5,290 nucleotides of DNA from positions 1 through 5,290 of the forward strand of contig JAUNQL010000086.1 in the NCBI GenBank assembly GCA_030536195.1. Direction: 5' to 3'. Both the position numbers and the translations under genes were made by a program. This DNA is from Clostridia bacterium. GTDB taxonomy: Bacteria; Bacillota; Clostridia; Oscillospirales; Acutalibacteraceae. Shown in pieces: positions 1 through 5,208 of this stretch (positions within the stretch are counted from its first letter, which is position 1; every line of letters begins with the position of its first letter). The notes under the pieces were generated by a model. It worked only from the letters and a program-made list of their open reading frames with translations. It had not been told where the DNA came from and searched no databases.

Positions 1-1110
1 GCCATGGTCGATAACGCAGTAGTTACCATAACCACCGTTACAACCACAAGAACTTGCCTTGCGATAGTTGTGTCCGCAACCATTACTTGCTACTAAAACG
101 GTACCGCTACCTGCTGCGATAATCTTCTTATCATAGGCATCAGCGCCACCCATTGTAATATCAATACCATAGTGGAATGATGTACCAGAACCGCCTGGAG
201 TTGATCTATAGCCATATCGAGATGAGATATATGCACTGCTGTATGGTACTGGGCAGATAAGGCTCGCAGAGCCATCACCCGTTGATACACCATTGAGCAT
301 ATTATAGATTGTCTGTGCGTATGCATTTTGCTGCTTGCTTGCCTCAGCTTCAATTGCGATAAGTTCAGCATCCTCGCTCTTGAGCTTTGAAAGATATACC
401 TGCAAAACTTTGAGTTTTGCGTCAACTTCCTTCTTGGCATCCACAATCTTGGACTGAGCTGCTACAAGCTCATCCTTGGATGCTTGGAGGTCAATCTTGT
501 CCTCTTCGAGCTTTGCCTGCATCTTTTTAAGCTCGGCAATATCCTCTTTGAGCTGCTCAACTATCTCGTTATCGTGCTTGGTAATTTGGGATACAAGTTC
601 GATACGGTTGAGGAGATTTTCAAAGCTGTCAGCCTCAAAAATAAGCTCAATTGTTGAGATGTTACCAGCCATATACATAGCGCGAAGGCGCTGTGCTAAA
701 AGCTGTTGGGTAGCAGTAATTTGAATCTCTTGGTTGGCCATATTGGCCTCTGTCTCATCAAGCTGTTTTTGAATAACAGAAATCTGAGAGTTGAGAACAT
801 CAATCTTGGACTGGTAAGCATTAACCTCTGCTTGTAATGCATCGACAACTTCCTGAATCTCTGATGCAGAAGCCTTAGCTTCAGCGATTTCGCTGTTTAA
901 CGCCGCTCTCTTCTTCTCAGCCTCAGCGATTACGTTGTCGAGTTCTTTCTGCTTTTGCTTAAGGGCGTCGACCTTCTCCTGAGTTTCGGCAGAAACTGTA
1001 GTTGTCTCGCCATCAACTGCAAAAGCAGGAACTAGAAGTGTTACACAAAATACAAATGCAAACAGAAGTGCTGTAACTCTTTTAGCTACTGTGGTGACTG
1101 TCGTTGTCAT
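1..1110 (-). CDS. Secreted coiled-coil M23 family peptidoglycan hydrolase, FtsEX partner (3' end beyond window)
   Basis: 370 codons are open to the window edge with no stop. Residues 1-31 are a signal peptide: A9-K10-R11, a hydrophobic core, then A29-F30-A31 before V32. Residues about 42-275 are heptad-rich, charged and coiled-coil-like. They contain the segment found in PcsB/CwlO-type proteins, LRAMYMAGN near 142-150, followed by a SFENLLNRIELV motif near 162-173. From about C286 an M23 (LytM) metallopeptidase domain begins: SSRYGYR at 296-302, then H313-Y-G-I-D317, the first two zinc ligands, then VIDHG at 366-370. The final HxH ligand pair lies outside the window. Four cysteines (345, 355, 357, 365) sit in an insertion before VIDHG. 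The family cleaves peptidoglycan cross-link peptides; by analogy with PcsB and CwlO it would be activated by FtsEX, encoded just upstream. The ATG at 1110 is the first possible start because an in-frame TAG lies three codons upstream. It overlaps ftsX by 29 bases. Confidence 0.92.
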   Translation of the reverse strand, partial: MTTTVTTVAKRVTALLFAFVFCVTLLVPAFAVDGETTTVSAETQEKVDALKQKQKELDNVIAEAEKKRAALNSEIAEAKASASEIQEVVDALQAEVNAYQSKIDVLNSQISVIQKQLDETEANMANQEIQITATQQLLAQRLRAMYMAGNISTIELIFEADSFENLLNRIELVSQITKHDNEIVEQLKEDIAELKKMQAKLEEDKIDLQASKDELVAAQSKIVDAKKEVDAKLKVLQVYLSKLKSEDAELIAIEAEASKQQNAYAQTIYNMLNGVSTGDGSASLICPVPYSSAYISSRYGYRSTPGGSGTSFHYGIDITMGGADAYDKKIIAAGSGTVLVASNGCGHNYRKASSCGCNGGYGNYCVIDHG

Positions 1111-2041
1111 TTGAAACTACACTTCCTCCCTGTTCCTTAAGATAACGTCCCATTGAAACAATACTTCCGAATACGCCAGCACCAACGCCGATAACAATAA
1201 ATGCACCAAACATTGGCAAAGCATAAGGAAGGAATGAGATACCTGTTGAACCAAATAAAGTAAATATTGTACCAAACTGGCTCATTGCAAGTGAGTAGAG
1301 GCCAAATACGAGGCCTAATGAAATGATACCTGCAATGATACCGATTACGATACCTTCAATGATGAATGGCCAACGGATGAACCAGTTGGTTGCACCAACG
1401 GCCTTCATGATGTTTATCTCGAGTCGTCTGTTGTACATTGTTACACGAACTGTGTTAGCAATGATGAAGAGGCTGACTGCAAGGAGCAAGATGATGATAC
1501 CGAGGCAGATGTATGTAACACCTGTGCGGACCTCTCGCACCTGGCCTGCGAGGTCACTGTTGCCACGTACGCTGAGTACGTTTTCAACAGTGCCGAGCAT
1601 CTTGAGGACGTTGTCATAGTCAGACAACTCAGACAAGGTAACCTTGTATGAGTCTGGCATTGGGTTGTCCTCAAGGCCCTCAAGGAGGAGGGCATCCTCG
1701 CCCATTGTCTTGAGCTGAGACTCATAAGCCTCATCCTTGGATACAAAGTCGGCAGTGCCGACATTTGGAATCATTCTAATATCCTGACCAGCCTTGTTAA
1801 TCTGGTCCTCATTAAGGCCATCGTTGAGATAGACCATGATAACGTTCTGATCCTCTACGTTTTCAAGCATTGCATCGATGTTAACGAAGAGCATTACCGC
1901 AATACCGATAAGTACCAAACATGATGTAAGTACTGCGATTGATGCAAGTGACATCAAGCGGTTAGACCAGACGTTGTGAACGCCCTCTTTGGTGAGGTAG
2001 CTTAAGTTAAAGGAGGTTTTACGTTTTGTTTTCTCTGCCAT
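1082..2041 (-). CDS. ftsX: Cell division / hydrolase-activating membrane protein FtsX
   Basis: This 319-residue protein is close to the usual FtsX length of about 300. A basic cytoplasmic N-terminus (EKTKRK) precedes transmembrane segment 1 at about 32-54. An extracellular domain follows at about 55-172, then segments 2 (about 175-197), 3 (about 224-250) and 4 (about 273-297). The MKAVGATNWFIRWPF stretch at 212-226 is typical of the FtsX/MacB permease family, and the topology is that of type VII ABC proteins. FtsX pairs with FtsE and relays ATP-driven movement to a periplasmic or extracellular hydrolase through its first external loop. The ATG lies two bases after the ftsE stop, with GAGGGGG (2049-2055) seven bases upstream, inside the last ftsE codons. 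A polar Ser/Asp/His-rich tail at 307-319 is encoded partly in the overlap with the hydrolase gene. The identification is secure from sequence and from the ftsE neighbour. Confidence 0.95.
   Translation of the reverse strand: MAEKTKRKTSFNLSYLTKEGVHNVWSNRLMSLASIAVLTSCLVLIGIAVMLFVNIDAMLENVEDQNVIMVYLNDGLNEDQINKAGQDIRMIPNVGTADFVSKDEAYESQLKTMGEDALLLEGLEDNPMPDSYKVTLSELSDYDNVLKMLGTVENVLSVRGNSDLAGQVREVRTGVTYICLGIIILLLAVSLFIIANTVRVTMYNRRLEINIMKAVGATNWFIRWPFIIEGIVIGIIAGIISLGLVFGLYSLAMSQFGTIFTLFGSTGISFLPYALPMFGAFIVIGVGAGVFGSIVSMGRYLKEQGGSVVSNDNDSHHSS
1122..1130 (-). promoter_or_regulatory. Ribosome binding site of the M23 hydrolase, inside ftsX
   Basis: The minus strand reads GGGAGGAAG within the ftsX coding sequence, a strong Shine-Dalgarno match. 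Fourteen bases separate its GGAGG core from the ATG at 1110, longer than the usual 6-9. An in-frame TAG excludes any upstream start, so this site and this ATG are paired by exclusion. The long spacing may lower initiation or favour coupling to ftsX translation. Confidence 0.6.
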
Positions 2042-2043
2042 GA

Positions 2044-3108
2044 TTAAACCCCCTCACTATCTTCAAAGTACTTTGAATAATCTACGCCATCTGTGTTGAC
2101 GAAGTTATTCAACTGTTCCTCTGGTGTAAGAGGAGCTGGCTCTACTGACACAGCGCGAACAGCAGCAATCTTGGAAGCGATTTCTGCTTGAATTGGATCC
2201 TCTACTTCCTCAGCTATTGGATCAGCCTCAATTGTAGGTTCAATCTCGACTATTGGCTGAGTTTCAGCAACTGCGATTTCCATCTTAGCAGCTTCGCTGA
2301 TTTCTGGTCTCGTGCTGTCAATATCAAGAGTGATGTCATTAAGGAGTTCCTCAACAACTGCTGCCTTATCAGAGATTGGAGCCTCTGGCTCTGGCTCTAC
2401 GATTGGCTTGTAACCAGTTGTCTCGTCATATGAAAGTTCTGAACCAGCAGCGGTGTCGGATATAACTGAACCGTGGTCAAGAACAACTATTCTGTGGTTG
2501 AACTTCTTAACGAGCTCGTGCTCATGGGTTACCATGATAACGGTTGTACCGTTCTCGTTAATATGGTTGAGAAGGTCAACGATTTCATAGGACATCTCTG
2601 GGTCGATGTTGCCGGTAGGCTCATCGGCGATGATAGTGTTAGCATTATTAACGAGTGCACGAGCGAGTGCAACACGCTGCTGCTCACCACCAGAGATTTC
2701 GTTTGGCATACTCCTCGACTTATTCTGGAGACCAACGAGGCTCAAAACGTATGGTACACGTTTTCTGATTTCCTTCTCATTGGCGCCGATAACACGCATA
2801 GCAAATGCTACGTTGTCATAGACAGTCATATTAGGAATAAGTCTGAAGTCCTGGAATACGATACCCATGGTACGACGGAAATAAGGAATCTCCTTATCAG
2901 TCATCCTTGTGAGATCGTAATTATTTATCATTATTGTGCCGGAAGTAGGAACTTCCTCACGCATAATTGTTTTTAGGAAAGTACTCTTACCTGAACCAGA
3001 AGCACCAACTATGAAGACAAATTCTCCTCTGTCAATCCTAAGATTGATATTCTTCAAAGCCTCGGTGCCGCTGTCGTACTTCTTGTAAACGTTTTTGAAT
3101 TCTATCAC
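2044..3108 (-). CDS. ftsE: ABC transporter ATPase FtsE with a long acidic C-terminal extension
   Basis: The ATPase core occupies residues 1 to about 221, with all ABC motifs intact: Walker A GASGSGKST at 35-43, Q-loop Q86, signature ISGGEQQR at 138-145, Walker B TIIADEP at 158-164, D-loop GNID at 166-169 and H-loop H195. The opening MIEFKNVYKKY is typical of FtsE. FtsE is a cytoplasmic ATPase that drives FtsX and so controls wall hydrolases in division or elongation. Most FtsE proteins are about 220-230 residues; this one has 354. The extra part is acidic: residues 231-354 hold 30 Asp/Glu against 7 Lys/Arg, with no Cys or Trp, recurring VExEP-like segments and two helix-like stretches. The start is GTG at 3108. 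An in-frame TAA two codons upstream rules out a longer form, and AAAGGAG (3120-3126) lies eleven bases upstream. It is the first gene of the ftsE-ftsX-hydrolase operon. Confidence 0.95.
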   Translation of the reverse strand: MIEFKNVYKKYDSGTEALKNINLRIDRGEFVFIVGASGSGKSTFLKTIMREEVPTSGTIMINNYDLTRMTDKEIPYFRRTMGIVFQDFRLIPNMTVYDNVAFAMRVIGANEKEIRKRVPYVLSLVGLQNKSRSMPNEISGGEQQRVALARALVNNANTIIADEPTGNIDPEMSYEIVDLLNHINENGTTVIMVTHEHELVKKFNHRIVVLDHGSVISDTAAGSELSYDETTGYKPIVEPEPEAPISDKAAVVEELLNDITLDIDSTRPEISEAAKMEIAVAETQPIVEIEPTIEADPIAEEVEDPIQAEIASKIAAVRAVSVEPAPLTPEEQLNNFVNTDGVDYSKYFEDSEGV

Positions 3109-3119
3109 GTTTTACACGG

Positions 3120-3126
3120 CTCCTTT
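3120..3126 (-). promoter_or_regulatory. Ribosome binding site supporting the GTG start of ftsE
   Basis: The minus strand reads AAAGGAG, eleven bases before the GTG. No ATG is available in this frame nearby and an in-frame TAA lies just upstream, so this site fixes the unusual GTG start. The A-run of the site could pair weakly with the T-run of the hairpin just before it. Confidence 0.65.
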
Positions 3127-3129
3127 TGC

Positions 3130-3171
3130 AAAATAAAAGACTGCATTGGCAGAATGCTACCAATACAGTCT
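3130..3171 (-). terminator. Terminator-like hairpin in the ftsE leader
   Basis: On the minus strand AGACTGTATTGGTAG pairs with CTGCCAATGCAGTCT across a four-base CATT loop. That is 15 base pairs in RNA including two G-U wobbles. A TTTTATTTT tract follows. It has the form of an intrinsic terminator, yet it begins only a few bases after the -10 box of the predicted ftsE promoter. It may stop read-through from the upstream regulator gene, act as a leader attenuator, or remain as a protective 5' hairpin on the operon mRNA. Confidence 0.7.
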
Positions 3172-3173
3172 AT

Positions 3174-3203
3174 AGTATACCATATTTAATAATAAATTGT
3201 AAC
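3174..3203 (-). promoter_or_regulatory. Predicted extended -10 promoter of the ftsE-ftsX-hydrolase operon
   Basis: The minus strand reads TGG-TATACT, with TATACT at 3179-3174 and the TG of an extended -10 at 3182-3181. A weak -35 lies at 3203-3198 (GTTACA, spacer 18) or 3202-3197 (TTACAA, spacer 17). The region between is very AT-rich. Transcription should start near 3167-3170. The poor -35 is overlapped by a candidate activator site, as is common at activated promoters. Confidence 0.6.
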
Positions 3204-3214
3204 AGTTTTGTAAC
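3198..3214 (+). promoter_or_regulatory. Candidate WalR (YycF/VicR) box upstream of ftsE
   Basis: The plus strand reads TGTAAC-AGTTT-TGTAAC, two identical hexamers at an 11-base period. This fits exactly the published WalR pattern of two TGT(A/T)A(A/T/C) hexamers separated by five bases. It overlaps the weak -35 of the ftsE promoter. WalRK is known to control wall hydrolase genes, including cwlO in Bacillus subtilis and pcsB in Streptococcus pneumoniae, so the target makes sense. That WalR binds here is inference, and no walR gene is in the window. Confidence 0.5.
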
Positions 3215-3216
3215 CG

Positions 3217-3263
3217 AAAAACTAAATTTCGTGCTATTGCACAAAACCCAGCACAATATTTAG
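3217..3263 (-). terminator. Intrinsic terminator of the PucR/CdaR-type regulator gene
   Basis: Starting seven bases after the regulator's stop codon, the minus strand has CTAAATATTGTGCT, a 14-base loop, then AGCACGAAATTTAG followed by TTTTT. The stem is 6 plus 7 base pairs with one A-A mismatch and one G-U pair. A GCAC just upstream and a GTGC in the loop allow competing shorter hairpins. Confidence 0.65.
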
Positions 3264-3270
3264 TGCTTAA

Positions 3271-4356
3271 TTAGAATTTTGTTGGGTTACTGTCAAGATA
3301 TTTCTTAACCATCAAAGCTACTTTGAATACGATTGCATCATCGAATTCACGAAGATCAAGACCTGTGAACTTCTTAATCTTTTCAAGTCTGTACACAAGA
3401 GTGTTTCTGTGAACGAAGAGCTTACGTGATGTCTCTGATACGTTCAAGTTGTTCTCAAAGAACTTCTGGATAGTGAAGAGTGTCTCCTGATCAAGGTTCT
3501 CGATTGAGCCTCTCTTGAATACTTCCTGAAGGAACATCTCGCAGAGTGTTGTAGGAAGCTGATAGATAAGACGAGCAATACCGAGGTTGTCGTAACTTAC
3601 GATATTCTTTTCTGTATCAAATACCTTGCCTACCTCAAGAGCAACCTGTGCTTCCTTGAGTGAGCGAGAGAGATCACGAATACCAACAACTGATGTACCG
3701 ATACCAACAAGAGCGTTGCTATAGAACTCTGTGTTAAGTGCGTCACAGATTGAGTGAGCAAGCTTCTCAAGGTCCTTAGAATCGATGTTGTTGCGTACTT
3801 CCTTAACAAGAGCGATGTCTGTCTCGTTAATGTTAATAACGAAGTCCTTAGTCTTGTCTGGGAAGAGGTTCTGGATTACATCAAATACTGATGCATCCTC
3901 ATGGCCTGTGATTCTGATAAGAAGAACCACACGAGTTGCATCGTTGTTGAAACGAAGCTCACGAGCCTTAACATATATATCGCCAGGAAGGATGTTATCA
4001 AGGATAACATTCTTTACGAAATTACTTCTATCGTACTTTTCATCATAAAATTGCTTGATACTAGAAAGGGAGACAGAAAGGATCCTTGCATACTTTTCAG
4101 CGAGATCATCGTCGCCAGTTACAAATACTGAATACTCGTGACGAAGATGAGAGCCAAATGTGAGATAGGTTACCCCATCAAGACAGATAGCTTCGTTTGT
4201 TGAAAAGATGTCAGCAACATTAACCTGAATCTGTTCGCCAATTTTCTCAAGTTCACTACAAGCAATAATCGAACCCGTTTCATCAACTACGCCAACTGAA
4301 CGATCAATTGCGTCGCGCATCTGATGAATTACGCCCTGAAATAATCTGTTTGACAT
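3271..4356 (-). CDS. PucR/CdaR-type helix-turn-helix transcriptional regulator
   Basis: The 361-residue protein has the layout of the CdaR (sugar diacid regulator)/PucR group. The N-terminal ligand-sensing region at about 1-105 resembles the sugar diacid recognition domain, with SVGVVDETGSIIACSELEKIG at about 20-40. A central GGDEF-like module at about 140-250 follows, including the GIGTSVVGIRDLSRSLKEA stretch (218-236). A C-terminal PucR helix-turn-helix lies at about 295-355, with LNVSETSRKLFVHRNTLVYR (304-323) and then LEKIKKFTGLDL. No membrane segment or signal peptide is seen. Family members bind DNA as activators or repressors; E. coli CdaR responds to glucarate-type diacids, but the ligand here cannot be read. 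It is transcribed alone, with its own promoter, an AAAGGGGAG site (4364-4372) seven bases before the ATG, and a terminator. No metabolic target gene is adjacent, so its regulon may be elsewhere. A dyad over its promoter could be an autoregulatory operator. Confidence 0.85.
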   Translation of the reverse strand: MSNRLFQGVIHQMRDAIDRSVGVVDETGSIIACSELEKIGEQIQVNVADIFSTNEAICLDGVTYLTFGSHLRHEYSVFVTGDDDLAEKYARILSVSLSSIKQFYDEKYDRSNFVKNVILDNILPGDIYVKARELRFNNDATRVVLLIRITGHEDASVFDVIQNLFPDKTKDFVININETDIALVKEVRNNIDSKDLEKLAHSICDALNTEFYSNALVGIGTSVVGIRDLSRSLKEAQVALEVGKVFDTEKNIVSYDNLGIARLIYQLPTTLCEMFLQEVFKRGSIENLDQETLFTIQKFFENNLNVSETSRKLFVHRNTLVYRLEKIKKFTGLDLREFDDAIVFKVALMVKKYLDSNPTKF

Positions 4357-4394
4357 AAAAATGCTCCCCTTTGTGCAATTTCAATAATCAACGT

Positions 4395-4423
4395 ATTTTA
4401 CATTTTACACAAGTATTTGTGAA
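4395..4423 (-). promoter_or_regulatory. Predicted sigma-A-type promoter of the PucR/CdaR-type regulator
   Basis: The minus strand has a -35 of TTCACA (4423-4418), a 17-base spacer and a -10 of TAAAAT (4400-4395). Each hexamer matches five of six consensus bases. Transcription would start near 4388, giving a leader of about 30 bases. A second TAAAAT at 4407-4402 lacks a good -35. Confidence 0.65.
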
Positions 4424-4425
4424 AA
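4402..4425. promoter_or_regulatory. Dyad spanning the regulator's promoter, candidate operator
   Basis: On the minus strand TTTTCACAA-ATAC-TTGTGTAAAAT is an inverted repeat: CACAA/TTGTG match perfectly, and the flanking T and A runs match after one inserted base. It covers the -35 and most of the spacer, where a bound protein would block or reshape polymerase binding. Autoregulation by the encoded protein is a guess from position only. Confidence 0.4.
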
Positions 4426-4450
4426 TGCAACGTTTTTTTGCACGTTTTTT
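4426..4450 (-). repeat. Imperfect tandem repeat with phased A-tracts upstream of the -35
   Basis: The minus strand has AAAAAACGTGC followed directly by AAAAAAACGTTGCA, two near-copies. Their A-runs are centred about 11-12 bases apart, one helical turn, immediately upstream of the -35. This is the position and composition of an UP element or intrinsically curved DNA. Confidence 0.4.
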
Positions 4451-4495
4451 CATAAAAATAACCAATAGAGAGCAGCTTATTAGTGTAATTCGCAT

Positions 4496-4603
4496 AAAAA
4501 TCGGGGTCGTTTTTAGGTAGTTATTTCACCTATTTCCTCTTGTGTAATTTCACGACAAAATCCCTCTTTTAGGTCTATATCTAGTGGTAGACCCCCGATT
4601 TTT
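4496..4603 (-). terminator. Long-loop inverted repeat ending rsuA, possible terminator
   Basis: In the transcript AAAAATCGGGGGTC (4603-4590, inside rsuA) can pair with GACCCCGATTTTT (4508-4496, just after the stop). The match is 13 base pairs with one bulged G, across an 81-base loop that holds the stop codon. The right arm ends in a T-run. A loop this long is atypical for an intrinsic terminator, so the function is uncertain. Confidence 0.35.
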
Positions 4604-5208
4604 GTCCTTTTTAGCTCTAAAACCTTGTTGCCAACAGCGCCAAACATACGCTTAATTTGGTGATATTTACCCTCAGAAATTATCACTTCAAAAATATTTT
4701 TTTCGAGACGATTTATAGTTGCCGGCAGGCACTCATATCCGTCTTTTAACGTTATGCCCTTCTCAAGCAATTCTATGTCCTCATCGCTGAGTGGGTCGGC
4801 GAGCGTTGCAATGTACGTCTTGCTCACATGGCTCTTAGGTGAGAGAATGCGATGGGCGAAGTCGCCATCGTCTGTGATGAGGACGAAGCCCGTCGTATCA
4901 GCGTCAAGACGACCGGCTGGGAAGAGACCGTCACGTTTTAGTTCCTCTGGAACTAAATCTAGTACGGTCTTGTGCGTCCTGTCGTCGGTGGCGCTGACAA
5001 CGCCCTTTGGCTTGTTGAGCATAATATATATATGTTCTTTATATATAAATGGTTTACCTAAAATAGAAATCTCCGACTTGCAGTCTACCTGCAAGTCAGA
5101 GTCTTTTACGGTTTTACCACCCACAAGGATAGCACCTTGCTTTATTAACTTTTTGACATTGCTTCTTGAGTACTTACCCTGCGATGCAATAAGTCTGTCT
5201 AGTCTCAT
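4513..5208 (-). CDS. rsuA: 16S rRNA pseudouridine synthase RsuA
   Basis: The 231-residue length equals that of E. coli RsuA. An S4 RNA-binding domain lies at about 1-45 (MRLDRLIASQGKYSRSNVKK). The catalytic domain follows, with YIMLNKPKGVVSATDD at 61-76 and GRLDADTTGFVLITDDG at 99-115, where D102 is the catalytic aspartate (the same number as in E. coli). SEGKYHQIKRMFGAVGN at 178-194 is a further family signature. The enzyme isomerises one uridine to pseudouridine in 16S rRNA (U516 in E. coli) during small-subunit assembly. The TDD and YHQIKRMF motifs fit RsuA better than RluB, though the two are related and the exact site is inferred. The ATG overlaps the upstream stop codon as ATGA, with no clear Shine-Dalgarno sequence, so translation is probably coupled to the upstream gene. 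Confidence 0.92.
   Translation of the reverse strand: MRLDRLIASQGKYSRSNVKKLIKQGAILVGGKTVKDSDLQVDCKSEISILGKPFIYKEHIYIMLNKPKGVVSATDDRTHKTVLDLVPEELKRDGLFPAGRLDADTTGFVLITDDGDFAHRILSPKSHVSKTYIATLADPLSDEDIELLEKGITLKDGYECLPATINRLEKNIFEVIISEGKYHQIKRMFGAVGNKVLELKRTKIGGLPLDIDLKEGFCREITQEEIGEITT

Noticed and set aside
93..446. Minus-strand open frame of 117 codons
   Set aside because: It overlaps the hydrolase gene in another frame on the same strand. The hydrolase frame has a signal peptide, coiled coil and M23 motifs, and this one has nothing recognisable.
476..724. Plus-strand open frame rich in Ser/Cys
   Set aside because: It is antisense to the coiled coil of the hydrolase. The composition is what an antisense frame of heptad codons gives, with no start signal or family match.
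1018..1110. Possible lipoprotein signal at C22 of the hydrolase
   Set aside because: The residues before C22 (AFVF) do not fit a lipobox, while A29-F30-A31 gives a good ordinary signal peptidase site.
2473..2976. Plus-strand open frame of 167 codons antisense to ftsE
   Set aside because: It lies wholly opposite the conserved ABC ATPase motifs and shows no motifs of its own.
3121..3134. TTTTGCAAAA palindrome next to the ftsE ribosome binding site
   Set aside because: It is too short to fold as a hairpin with a loop and is likely in AT-rich DNA by chance.
4454..4484. Small hairpin after rsuA (ACTAATA / TATTGGT, then a T-rich run)
   Set aside because: Only seven mostly A-T pairs with a wobble and a ten-base loop; too weak to call as a terminator without expression data.
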